A stretch of 64,000 nucleotides of DNA from Gavia stellata (lineage: Eukaryota > Chordata > Aves > Gaviiformes > Gaviidae): assembly GCF_030936135.1 (NCBI RefSeq), contig NC_082620.1:3410001-3474000 (forward strand), in the 5' to 3' direction. A program made the position numbers and the translations under genes. The notes beneath the pieces are model-generated. The model saw nothing but the letters and a program-made list of their open reading frames with translations. It was not told where the DNA came from and made no database searches. This document shows positions 13,421 through 26,122 of this stretch, piece by piece (position 1 is the stretch's first letter; each line of letters begins with the position of its first letter).

Positions 13421-13448
13421 TCACTCACTCACTCACTCACTCACTCAC
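13421..13448. repeat. (TCAC)7 microsatellite upstream of TNFRSF8
   Basis: Seven uninterrupted TCAC units; read on the coding strand of TNFRSF8 this is (GTGA)7. It sits about 720 bp upstream of the TNFRSF8 ATG. The human CD30 promoter carries a different tetranucleotide microsatellite, (CCAT)n, reported to repress transcription. Any functional parallel here is speculative. Confidence 0.9.
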
Positions 13449-14780
13449 ATTTGTTACTCTGGATAATGTTTTTTGGCTCTGGTGCCTGGAAAGATTTCAG
13501 TTGGTTTAAGGTGTCATGAAACTTTCTTATCTGTCCTAAAAATTTTGTCAAAAGTAAAACTTAGCCACTTCAAAAAAGGGCAGACTGCCTTGAAAACCTC
13601 TCTGAGGTGATCAGGAAAATAGTGAGAATTTGAATTCTCACACCCATGTTTTTTTGCTTCTCACCCTTATCAGCAAAAAGAAAAACAAAAGAGATGAGAA
13701 AAGATTGAAAGTCAGATAATTGATTATTTTATTAAAGACCCACAGCTACCTTGCTGCCATCACAACAGAGTACCAAAGATGAGAGCATTCCACAAGGACC
13801 CTGGGGTGATGTAATTATCTTCTTTAACTCACAGCTGTAACTCTTCTGTTTTTAATTAACTGCCTCTATTTCTTTCTCCAGAATACCATCTTATAAAACC
13901 CAGGCATTTTCAGAACATTGCACACTGTGTATCTGACACATAAATCTAACCACCTTTCTTCACTCTGTCAGAATACTTCTCAGTTTCTAAGCTCTCTTAA
14001 CTATAAAAGCTGATTGTGGTAGGTATGTGTAGAGACAACTATGTATTTGAATGTCCAAATATTACAGTCTTGGTTTTCCTAATTAAATAATGGGCTAGAA
14101 AATGTCTTAATCTTGTGTAATAATATGCCATTAGGCAATTTGCCCAATTTATGAGTGTGGTTTCAAATGACATAGTAGTCAGGGCAATTGGTGAGCTCTG
14201 TTTATCTTTTTTTTTTTTTCCTTTCCTTTTTTCTTCCCCCTTTTTTTTTCTGATCAGCTCCTATCTAAGCTTTTCTAGCAAAAGGACAGGAACCAACATA
14301 AGACGCAGGCTGGAAGTTTTAGTCTCTGTAAGTTATACTGCTGAGGTCAACGTATCTGATACGAAAACTAAGTATACGAGTACAAAAAATCATGTGTGAA
14401 AGACTTTTCCAGGACTGGCAACAGGGAGAGTTTTCTGGCCTGTTTTCCAGAAAAAATAAGACTGAAATGAGCATACTGAGAATTTTGTATATATATGTAT
14501 GTCAGTTCCAATGGTGTCAATAATTTTTTTAACCCATTGGATAGCTTCAATCAAATTTGGCTGAGAATGCAAGTCATTAAGTTTTACAAAGTTTCATGGA
14601 AGCAGATGACTTGGATAAAGAGGAAAGATTCTAACAACACTCTCACTGAGGGAAAGGCTGCAGTGGGAGACCAGTGTTCCTCAGAAGAAAGAAACCATCT
14701 CACATGTCCAAAGTGAGACCAGACTTCCCAGCTGCCATCCTTCTTATAACTTCTTATTCTTAAATTAATTCTTGATTGAA

Positions 14781-14873
14781 TTTAATATAATAATATAATA
14801 TTATTTTATATATTATATAATATATATAAAATATAATATTATTTTATATATAATATAATAAAATAATATTTAA
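14781..14873. repeat. AT-only tandem duplication, about 38-bp period
   Basis: About 90 bp made almost entirely of A and T. The segment TATAATATTATTTTATA occurs at 14794-14810 and again at 14832-14848, an offset of 38 bp. The block is rich in self-complementary stretches and could form hairpins or cruciforms. It looks like an expanded AT microsatellite rather than a mobile element. Confidence 0.8.
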
Positions 14874-17800
14874 AAGGATGGGAAGCGGAAAGCACTTAAT
14901 TTTGCTGCTGGCTTTTCAAAAAGGCTATTACATCACACAATGCTATTACAAGTCTGTAATAAAAGCAACAGCAACGAAAAGGGTGAAGAGGTTGTGTTTA
15001 ATAGGAATGTTCCAACCTGCATGCATTTTTAACTGAATGCATTAATTTCAGACTTTGTGTGTTTTGATTTCAAATAGAATGAAAGGGGCTTTCCGAAAGA
15101 AGCCCTATCAGTAACTGGAAGAAGCACCTCCGTTTTATAACAAACCCACGCTACTGTTCTCTAAATGTTCCCTGTATTTCCTAGAAAATAATCCTCTATG
15201 TTATTATGAAAAAAAAATAAAGCAGAACAAATAGAAGCAAACAAACAACCCCTATTTCTCTGTTCTTCCATCAGAGCACAGCCTCTATCAGAAAAAAAGG
15301 GGAAAGCCCCTATAAGCATGCTATTATTATTTATAATGTTTATTTGATTACACGCATTTGTCTCTAACATCTGAATGTCCTTTTGTTTTAGGTGTTAAAG
15401 GTAGCAATGCCCAAAGACAAGGTTGCTTGGCATTTTCTATTTTAATTAATTTAGTTAATGCCAAGCTCAGCTAATGCTTAGGTAATTTTTACATCGGGTA
15501 TCTGACCTGTGCTGGATCATCTGTGTGTGTTGTGTGGAATTGAGGTGGAGGGGATCAGAGAAGGACCTGTCAGTCAGCAGTTATTCAAATGTCTCTTGAT
15601 ACCTGGAGCAAAGAATGCAGAGACCCAGCTAAGCCATGAGCTAAAGTCTCTTCAACATGTGCCCAAGACATTCTTTCAGCATTGTCTATTCATTGTGCTG
15701 CTAACAGTGACAGCCTAGTAAAAAAAGCTGTAATAGAATACTGTAGAAGTAGCATTGTTACACACGTGCTCAAGCAAAGTACTTGTGACATTTTCTAATT
15801 TTGAAGTGGCTGATTTTAGTCTCATATTGTACTTTTAGCATGGTTCTTTGTGGTTTTTAATACGTATGTTCAGTTAATATATATCTAGCTGTATCAGTGA
15901 AAAAAAGCCCTGAGCGAAGTGTCATCTCTAAACATCTGTCAAACAGATAAATGAGACCAATGAATTTAAAAGGATACACATTAAAATAACCTCGTCTAAA
16001 ATCTGTATTTCAGTGTCTGTCAGTGTTGCTATTTAGAGCATTGCAGTACGCTGATGAAAAAGTCACTAAACTCTTTCTACTTAGCTAGATGAAACAACAC
16101 CAGACCCTAAAACTTCACTAGGAGTCTCAGCAGTACCAAAGGCAGTGCTCATTGGGAGCACTAGTTGCTACATACCATAGGGGCTTCAAATAAAAGGTGG
16201 AATTCTTAACAAATTAAAAAAGAAAAATGAAATCATTCACTGTAATAAAAAACAAAGAATCTCATGGTTAAAGGAAGGAAAGCAAGTAGTCAGCAATAAT
16301 TACGTTCTTGATGCCTCTCGATCTATTTATGCATTTTAGCCACTGGAGAGCTGTCTTCCTGGGGATCTCAGAAAGTGAGGCCGTGGTGACAACATGCAGG
16401 GAGAGCGTTCAGGATCCGAATGATTTTAAGCATTGCAAGTAAAGCCAACATAATAAACTTCTCTGGAAACCTTTCAGTAGCCCAAAGAGGACAGACAGGA
16501 GGGAGGGCAACACTGGTGCAATGTGATCTCATTGAGAAACATCACTTGGTGAGCAAGCAGAGTTTGAACTAGCTGTAGCTGACAAAGTATTTGAACTGCT
16601 CTGAATACGTAAAAAGGAATAACATCTCATTCATGCCAAGTATGCCACAGATTGGCAAAATTCTGTCCCTCTACGCCACTCTGGTACTCATTTTCTGGCA
16701 CATACGCTTCTCTTAGTATTAAGTATTTGTCAATCCATTTAATTATGTCCCATCAATCAAACCACTCTGAAGTATATTAAATACATTGCAGGTGCTCTTG
16801 ATAACATGATCTGCAGACCTATGTTGATTTAGCAATTTACCTTGGTATATTTGTCCACTGTGATCAACAAGGAAGATGGTATGAAGCTCTTGTTGCATAC
16901 TTGTTGAAACATAGCAATGGCTTAAAACAAGAGTTCCCAGCAGGAAAAAAACTGGTTACAATGAGCTGGCGTCATAATAAAATCCCAATACACAGGGGAA
17001 AACCCAAGTCATTGCAGTAACTGTAGTTTCAGTAGATGGACATTCTCACAGGGTGTTTCTGTTCTCTAGTAAAAATAATAGAAAAACAAAAAACCAGCTT
17101 CCTTGCTTTAGATAAAGTTTCATACATACACAAACCAGCAATCTAAAATAAAAGAACAGACTAGTTCTTGTTTGTTTGCAACTCGGGAGTTTTGTCTCAA
17201 TCAGCTGTGCTCTTGCTGAGCACAGAAAATTTCTTGGCAATTAATGAACAACCAATGGAAGGAGATGCATCCTGATCTGTTCCCGAGCAATGATAAGGTT
17301 ACTTTTTTTTTTTTTTAAATTACAGAATATAACATCAAAAAGTACTTATATGAAACAGCCAATTCCTGACTGTGGGAAGCTCAGAAATGCTGTCAACAGT
17401 AATTGTTTTTGCTGACTCTGAGCCACGACACAGCTGTTGGAAGAATTCTCCAGACAGCAGAGAACCTAGCTGTACTGGGAAAAAAGAATCTTCTCAGCTG
17501 ATATTAGTCTTAATGCAAGACATCTTGCTTCAGCCAAAATCTCTAAATCCCCACAGACAAAACCCACTGACTACATTCATATTCCCTAGTTTTCATTCCA
17601 ATTAGTTCTACCCGAACATATCCTCAATTTAAATAGTACAATATATGGCAGTGCTACACTCTGGCCTTCCAGAAGCAACAAAGTCACTCTTAGTATTGTT
17701 ATGCTTAAAAAGTCAAATTTTCTGAAAGTGTAACCGTGCATTTCTGCTACCAGAGATTTGGGTTCAGTGTTTATATGCAAAACAAGATATGATGATATGT

Positions 17801-19898
17801 CTGTCATTTTATTCACTTTTTGATTGGGTTAAGTCATTCAGAACTTTGACAGAAACAAAAATTTAAGCAGCTAAAAATGTGTCAGACTGATCATGTTAAT
17901 AATAATGATAGCATAATTTTAAATTAATTTTTTAAAGATATCATTTATATAAAGTTGATGTGATAACAAAATCTTATAACTGTTTTTGTTATCTCAACTA
18001 ATACTGCTACCTTATATAGAGTAATAAAATAACTCATGTAACAAAAAGAAAGAATCTGTATAAAATGTCTTTTTTTCTGGTGCATAGTAGCTTCAAAACT
18101 AAAGTGTAATTTGAGTCAGACTGAAAAATGAGAAGAGCTGACAGAGAACTCAGTGCTCTCAGGAAAGACTTGGCTTCCATGAAAGAAACCAAAACCATAT
18201 CACAGAATTACTATGCCCACAGGCTGGCTGAGAAAGAGAGACGACCTTAGAAGAAAGATCACATCATGTCTGTACTTTCAGTAATTCTGACTACAGCTTC
18301 TGGAAGAGTGGTAGATTTACATGTCATCGTTCTCCATAGAGAAAGCTCTTGACAAATATGTTACTATTTGAATGTCATTTGTATTATGCCCTTTCTCCCA
18401 TACCTTGCTAGAGATGTAGAGGCTCAAGGGTGAATATTCCATGGTCCAGATGGGATAGCCACTTGATCATTACAGCTGTAAAGAAAGTGGTGGACAGGTA
18501 GTATCATGTGAAGGCTGAGGACTTTCAAATATCCTTCATGCCCTTACTTCACAACTCCCTAGCACTGGTTTAATTTGAAGCAAAAGTCTTCTCTGCCGCT
18601 CATTTGCTGTAGTAATCATACTGTAAATCTCAATGACACACAATGGCATTATTTGTTTTGGGCCCCGCTCCCCACCCCCAGCCTCTGCACTGATACAAAT
18701 TAATCCATGAGCACTAGCTTTGACTTCAGCTTGGTCTTACCTCATGTCGAAGTCTTTGTCTGGAGTTCTATAAAGCTCGTGATTTCCCCTACCTGACCAG
18801 AAAGTGTAGGAAGGCTTCTATAAAGCCATCAGTTACATGAAAGGACTGGTAAAAAGCAATCAACTAAGTACATACTTGCCTTTAGCTAGCAAGTTTTTAA
18901 ACGTACAGTACGTCCATGCAGAGAGCTAATAAGCAGCAGCCAGTCTGCAGTAAATTCACACCTTTTTTATTGCATAGTAATTCCCCCCATGTAGAAAGTC
19001 TTCTTGAAATCGTTAAGTTATAGTCAAAGAGGCATGTTCAAGGTTTACATTATTTGATTTTGACTGCACAGTTATTCTTCACGAGTCTGGTGTTGAGCTT
19101 TATCTGCCACTTAAAAGATCTTGGTTTTTAGCTACTTAACAAGCCAGTCAAACTCTGAAGTGTTAGAGCAGAACATTGTCAAGGCAGACATTTGCCTCAG
19201 TCTGTATTCTTGAATTCCCTGACTACAAGGTAACTCTTGTATCAGGAATGTGCCTTTTGAAAAGCCATGAAAGTCTGCCAAAAACTCTCTATAGCAATTT
19301 CTCCTCATCAGCATATGACCAAGAACTGGAACTGAGAAGAGGAAGACTATCTCCTTGGCTTTCAAAGAGACCTTGAAAGTGAAGACTTGGAAAGAAAGTG
19401 CTATACAATTCATATAGAGGACAAAGACAGAATCAACTGAAGGTATGAAAAATCTTAGACTAGAAGAAACTCATGACTAGGATTGGAGAGGAAAGAGACC
19501 AGCTCATTAGGGAGGAAGACAACTGGTGAGGGAAACTTGGACTGATTGGATACTGTAAATAGAAACTGTGTTAGAGGGAGTGGGCATCTGCAAAGAAATT
19601 TTAATGCCAGCATTTCTTAAATTTTGAGTATCAGACTTAGTATTTTTAATGGTGTTCTTGTACTCCAGTCTATTAATTATTTGAGATTCGTTAAAACTAA
19701 AATCTAACCCATCAGATCCAGTTTTCACCTACAGTTTTTGGAAGATGCTATTTAACTGTGAACAGAATCAAACCAGAAAGTATACTCAGGCACTCAAGAA
19801 TTCCAGTCTGTAAACTCTTGGCAGAAGATGCTGAAGAAAACTGCAGTGAAGTATTATGAAGATTCAAGCATAGGACAGAACCAAAGTGAGAGGTAAAA

Positions 19899-20190
19899 GA
19901 ATCACAGAATCACTAAGGTTGGAAAAGACCTGTAAGATCATCAAGTCCAACCACCAACCCAACCCCACCACGCCCACTAAACCATGTCCCGCAGTGCCTC
20001 GTCCACACGTTCCTTGAAAACCTCCAGTGATGGTGACTCCACCACCTCCCTGGGCAGCCTCTTCCAGTGTTTCACCACTCTCTCAGTAAACACATTTTTC
20101 CTAATATCCAGCCTGAACCTTCCCTGGTGCAACTTGAGGCCATTTCCTCTTGTCCTGTCAAGAAGCTTTTGCAGAGTCTTGTCATTACTC
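19899..20190 (-). mobile_element. CR1 LINE 3' end, 5'-truncated, minus orientation
   Basis: On the minus strand, 20192-19977 encodes the C-terminal tail of the CR1 ORF2 reverse-transcriptase polyprotein (71 open codons including [20 protein letters not shown]). It is followed by the short 3' UTR ending in two ATTCTGTG-like units (AGAATCACAGAATCAC on the plus strand), the characteristic CR1 3' terminus. The copy is about 290 bp, so it was truncated at the 5' end on insertion as most CR1 copies are, and cannot move by itself. The intact tail frame suggests fairly low divergence. It is the clearest reptile/bird marker in the window. Confidence 0.93.
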
Positions 20191-20835
20191 AAAAAAATCT
20201 ACTTTCCAATATTTTGTATGTGTGAACTGACACACAGGTCTTCTGTAGCCAGGTTCAGTTATCTCAGCAAAGCATGTAACCTGTGAAGTTCATCTGTAAG
20301 TCAATAAAAAGTTCCCAAATAAACCAGCTGTTTCAGGATGAAACACTACTCTCTCATTTACTGGAAAGTATTTATGATCTTACCGCACTCCCTATATTAA
20401 CATTTTTTTTTTCTTTTAACTTTGGGAATAAATACACCCTTTTAGAAGGTTACTGAAATTATCAGCATTTCACTTCCTTCTAATAACAAGAAATTCTGCT
20501 CACATTTACACAAATATAAATCCAAACAAACTCTAGTGAATTCAACAGAATAAGTCTGGATCTCTATTACTGGAAAGGTGAAGAATCTTACTAAGTTCAA
20601 AATAATAAGGAGATATGCCTGAGTTTTCCTTGTTAACTACCTTTGTGCAAATATTTTACATTTGTTCACTGCTATGCAATTGTTAATGTTATTGATGCAA
20701 TTGAAATGTGCTCTATGTATATGCCTGGGAAGTAAAACAAGGAAATTGAAAAAGCACCAAGAGTTCCAATTCTACACATTTTAATCCAAAATTGAAAATA
20801 AAAATGTTTGGGGAAGACTGGCCATTTGGTTAAAA

Positions 20836-20945
20836 CACAGGAGTGGGAGTCATTAGTTCCCAGTACTGTCACAGACTTTTTGGGTGACGCTTATACTTTC
20901 TTGGTACTCTGGTTCTCCTCATCTAAAAAGCTGAGAGCTATAAAG
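20836..20945 (+). repeat. MIR SINE fragment
   Basis: Resembles the MIR core in plus orientation: CAGGAGTGGGAGTCATTAG, CCCAGTACTGTCACAGACTT, TTGGGTGAC and finally TTCTCCTCATCTAAAAAG, matching the consensus order of Cys-like box, 'gccact...', 'tgggcaagt' and 'tttcctcatctgtaaaa'. Old and diverged; identified by eye. Confidence 0.6.
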
Positions 20946-23900
20946 CTTATCTATTAACAGAAGCAAGATGAGCTTTCTTTTGCTGACACAAACAAAAGAA
21001 AGTCAGGAAATATTAAATCATTTTTGGGAAAGAAACAAATGAGAAGATTTTCAGGACACATAGTTTTTTCAAAGGGTGTAAAACTTTTCTCTGTGACTAC
21101 AGCTGAGCATCTCAACTCTGACAGTTTAGGGTCTTATTTTCCTCTTCCTAGCAGCATGGTTTTGCTCTGCAGAAACCAATGGAATACACCAGCTGAAGCG
21201 GAAAACGAAGTCCTTATGTTTGGTCTGCTATTACCCAGGAAACTGGTGAAATTGAGGTTTTTAACTCCAAAGAGAAGGGGCAGAATTTCTCTTATGTTTT
21301 CAGATTTGACACACTCTGAAAACAAACTCTTTTGGGCTTTGAAAACACAAGTTCCAAAGAGATCAAAGCCCCAAAAATCAGAGTTTGCAAATCATTCAAA
21401 AACCAAGCTCATGCCACATGCAGATATTTCACTTGAGGGTTCTGCAGACAGTCATTCCTTGACATGCTGATAACTAAACAGAATGAATAAATCAGAACTA
21501 CATTAATTCAAGGCTCTTGGTATTAATTCTTACCATGTACTGACAGCAAGAAACATCTGATCCTGAGACATCACCAAAACTGTCTTACAATAGTCCTAGA
21601 GGAAGCAAACAGACAAAACACTGATGGCAGTCTAACACAGTTACTGAGAAGCAGACAGAGATACATTTTAAAGGCTGAACTACACTTCTCTGTTAAAACC
21701 AATTACAAATGCGTTATTTACTATGTCTAATTTGTTTAATTAAGCAAAACTGAATTTCCCAACTTATGAATCAGTGTTATATACATGCAATACAGTCAGA
21801 AAGGGGAACTAAACCACCAGCTTTACCATCAAAGCATCAGGCAGTCATCACTCATGTCAAAAGAGAACTAACACAAATGGGCACACTGTCAGCCAGAAGA
21901 TACAGCTGCACAGACTAAGCCAGCATGTTCCAAATGCTATGCATGAAAAAAAAAAAAATAAAATCCAGGACAAGTCAAGAATGCTGGGCTTCGCTTTGGC
22001 TATTCCAGCTTCTAGTGACATCTAAGTGTGAGCATCACAGTAGCTTCCAATTTTGCCAAACACATACATTATTCTCCCAGTAAATTCTTCCACTGTAATC
22101 ACACACATCAGTCACACACCAGAGTGAAGGATCCCTGCCTTCTCCCTAAGGGATTTTATGCCCTGTTGCAGAAGACAATTGGGAACAGACTGCCACCTCT
22201 CTGTGGGCACATTTGAGTTCTCTCTTCCCACCCCTAGCTGATCAAGATAAAAAAATTTCATCTTAAAACCATTACAACAAACATCTCCTAGTCTCTAATG
22301 TAATGGCAATGCAAACAAAGCCAGGCTTAAGCAGATCCTTCCTCACCAACTGTTGTAGAGAATTCTTTCTCCTTGGGGATTACTGTGCATCTCGGGCCTT
22401 AGGGGGACATATCTCCCTAAATCTTGGCCACAGGCCATGCAGCAGTATGCCTACCTCCAGGAACAGGAGACAAGCTAGCTCAGAGCCCTGTGCCTGCACA
22501 ACAAAGTTCAATATTGGTATTATTTTGTGGCTAAGGGCATAGCCCTGGAGATACTGGTACACTGTTGGGAACCCTCCCTTACCACACCATTTTGAACCCC
22601 AGATCAGCAAGGTCTCCCACCACCCCACATCTTACATTCCTACTTTCCAATCCGGCCCTCCTACGGTCCCAGCATCTCATGCCCTCTGCCTCCTGCCAAC
22701 ACATCTTTCACCACTCTGGCTTCCTACTATATATTCCTACAGCCTCACCTCTGCTTAGCATCCTCTCCAGAAACCCCTGGCCTCAAAACGTCACCCTTTT
22801 TTCCTAACGCACAATCCCGACACCCCACGCACACTACCCCCACGCTCTGTTCTCCCCCAGAAGTGCAGATTCCAGTACTGGCTCTATCACAGCTCAGGTT
22901 GCTGCAGAGACCACAGTCCAAGTGCAGAAGCTGCCTTAACACTGTATGAAATGCAATTCTGCAACCAGTAAATAGATGTATTCCTTTACAAGATAGCCCC
23001 AGGTGACATCTCAGTCACCCTCCTTCATGAAGGAGTGTGTTATCTTGGAAGGTGTAAGGCTCACTGCAGGACAAAGCTGCCATGCAAAACCATGTTATTA
23101 CATTGTAACTCCTTAATGTATCCACACCCAAACTACTCCCCACAGCACATGGTTCAAAGGCACCTTGTGCAGGCCAGTTACTTATTACTCAGCCTAGAGT
23201 AAAACTTCCTTTGCCCATCTTCTGGATTGAGGTTTTGCCTCATATTTAGTACCAAAAATTAAAAAATCTGGTTTTCATAAAGCATCACCTCGCTTTCTAG
23301 AAATTACTTTTCTGCTGCTACTCCTTGCATTACTGTTGTTCAAACTGAACTAACTAGAATTTGTAACTTAGGTATCTTGAATACAACCAACAGCCACATT
23401 GGTCAGCACATAGCTTTACAGACCTCTGCAGAGTGATTGTGAGAAAATAGATGAAAGGGGTACACGTTTACCTCTGCTGCAGGTCATGTGAAATCAGAGA
23501 AAGCATCTTTTTGGTAACTCTACCTTGAAGTGAGATTATGATCAGAAGCTTGACTATACGTGAATCACCTCCTTACTAGAAGATAAGGCCTCCATGCACA
23601 TCCATGGCCAGGTGTCCTAATTGAAAAAATACGGGTTTACTCACTTTCAGACCCCCTGTCTCTCTTCCAGAGAAACAGTGCAGCTAGCAACAAAGGGTTC
23701 TAGATTAAATTCTGGATCACGTATCAACAATATTAACCAAGGTCCAGTTGCAAAATCTTTGATAATTTCAATTATGAATAGAAAGAGAAGACCAAGTTGG
23801 ACAGCAGAAAAATCTGTTTCTGTATCCTATCAACTACAAACTGACCTGGGCACTACTCAGAGCAGAAATTTCAAAATGTACAGTCTGCTTAAGCTCTACT

Positions 23901-26049
23901 GGAAAACCCAAGTACACTGATTAGATTCCCTATGCAAAAAGGATCATGATATAAGCTTATTCTACACTGATATGGAGACCTAACTACAAAAACAACATAG
24001 AATCATCAGGTCATTCTCTAAGGTAATAGGCAAATCAGATTTTCTGTTCTGAAAGAGTAAGAAACAAAAAGGAAACAATTCCCTATACCAGTTCAGACAA
24101 GAAAGCAAACTAAGATGCCAATATTTAACATGGAAATTTAAATCAGTCCTCCTAAGGTGAAACATTTTTATTAGCAAAAAGGGCACGTGGGATAGCTCAG
24201 ATAATTAAAAAAAAAGAATAGTTTGAGACCAAGCATTTGTGAGAATCTCCACCTGAAAGGGGGTGTGAGAACCCAACAGGAAGGGTACGAAGGGAGAGTT
24301 AAAGCTAGCCTGAAGTGCGCACATGGGGAAAAGAACCTTTTCTAAAGATTTGCTACTATGAACAAGACCTGGAATTGTAAGGCTTAGCCTTGCAATGGAG
24401 AGATATGGAAGGAGATGAAGGAAAAAAAAAAAAGAAAAAAAAAAAGTGGTTCCATAAACAGGCAGCATTTTCAGTCTGTTTCAGCTTGCAAATGAGGGCA
24501 GGATCAAACAGGCTAGAACCAACATACAAAGAGACAAACTGAGGTTAACTTGGGTAAGCAGGTGCAGTGTCACTGACTTCTTTCACCCGTTTCTGGTGGA
24601 GGAAGAAAGTCATAATCACACTTTCAGTACTTTCACAAGTGTAAAAGATTGAGTGTATTCCTAGCTATCAAGAGGCATTTTGAGTTCAACGTTTGTTCCG
24701 TCCTGCATTCACCTGACAGATCTCACATAAGTAACTTCATCTTACAGTGGTTCATATTCTCTGTTTATGGCTTGGAGCAGGCTTGCCATCATTTGTTTCA
24801 GGATAAATTAAGAAGAGGTTTATGACTTCTAATGTTTTGGGGTGAAGGCAAGGTAGTAAAAAACTTGAATTTGCCCTATTTAGTATAACATTTTGCAGCT
24901 AGTGTTTTCTGTTCACTGGATTAATTTCTTTTAAAATTAGTATTTTCAATAACGGAAATAATGTGATCAATTCCATTTACTCTACCCTACATATGCACAA
25001 CCCAAAGCTAAACTGATCAGTCATGCTTTTCATTTTCCATTCTAAGTCTCATATTAATATTTCATAAACTTGCAATATTCCTATCCTTGCTTAAAAAAGT
25101 CTATTCATACATTTGATTTATAAATAATGTATTTGATATATCAGTAACAGTGAATGCCAAGAAGCTGAAAATATCATTGGTGTAGACACAATTCCTTCTG
25201 TCAAGTTAGCTCCCAGAAATAAGTTTGATCCAAAGTTTCTGAATGCAATTGCTAGTAAAGATTTCACAATAACTTACAGAATTCTTAAGGCAGGAATTTC
25301 TGTTGCAGGCTTATTCAAGGCAAAATAAAACATCAGTTTTATTGTTTTTAGACAAGGAAAGTAAGATCAGTCTATAAAGTTCAAACAACCAAACTATATA
25401 ATATATTTTGGTTTGGTACAATTTAAAAACTCCAAAATATTTCTTGGTTTATCTCCAAAAAACTTGGAAAAGCAGAGTCAAGCATAATTTGCAAACATTT
25501 TAAGGCATTATCTAGCTTTTTGATGAATAAGATCTCATTTTACTTCAACACGCTTTTTCACATTCATAATCACTCTGATGTAATGCACCCTGTAGCTACA
25601 GACATTGCACCAAAAATAAACTGGATTTTTTTTGTTTTAACTAAATTATTGAGTAACTCAAGTTTAAGGCACTAGCAAATTATGTGTCATGTTTCAAACA
25701 TTTGGAAATGAACATGTTTGTATGCATTCCACTGAACCAGGCCATCAACAGGCCAATTCCTCACCCTGGCATTCAGAGTTAACATTACACTTCTGGTTTA
25801 CTTAGGTGAGGTGGCAGATGAACTCTGTTGCTACGGCTGTCCTAGTGGTAACAGTACTAGTCAGTCATCCTGTACACATCACTTTATCCAGCCCTAGGTG
25901 GGAAAGCTCATGCATCTGCTTAGGAGTAGCTGCAAAAAGCAAAAAAGAAAAGTGAAAAAACATAGCTGAATGTACAAACTCTTGTATATGCATATTGGTT
26001 GCTCACATATGTGCACGACTATGAAAACTAGGAAATATCTGTTCAAAGA

Positions 26050-26055
26050 TTTATT
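26050..26055 (-). terminator. Candidate MIIP poly(A) signal
   Basis: AATAAA on the minus strand (TTTATT on plus), about 70 bp downstream of the MIIP stop codon at 26123. It would give a short 3' UTR of about 90 nt. A further AATAAA-like hexamer about 720 bp downstream (near 25,337) is an alternative. Confidence 0.5.
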
Positions 26056-26122
26056 TTTATCCAAATAGAGTTGTTTCCACACCCTGTCCCCATCCCTTCC
26101 CCAGGGCAATCAAGTCAGTGGT

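Larger units (their letters stand above)
13449..26049. other. Intergenic spacer between MIIP and TNFRSF8
   Basis: About 12.6 kb with no supported exon on either strand. It contains an AT-rich tandem duplication (14,781-14,873), a CR1 3' end (19,899-20,190), a MIR (20,836-20,945) and small homopolymer runs (for example T-rich 14,206-14,250 and A-rich 24,420-24,446). The longest open frame, 148 codons on the plus strand at 21,024-21,470, has no recognisable domain and is probably chance. Enhancers may be present but cannot be recognised by eye. Confidence 0.6.

Noticed and set aside
21024-21470. 148-codon plus-strand open frame in the intergenic spacer
   Set aside because: No domain, no promoter, no splice context, no poly(A) association; length is compatible with chance in 64 kb.
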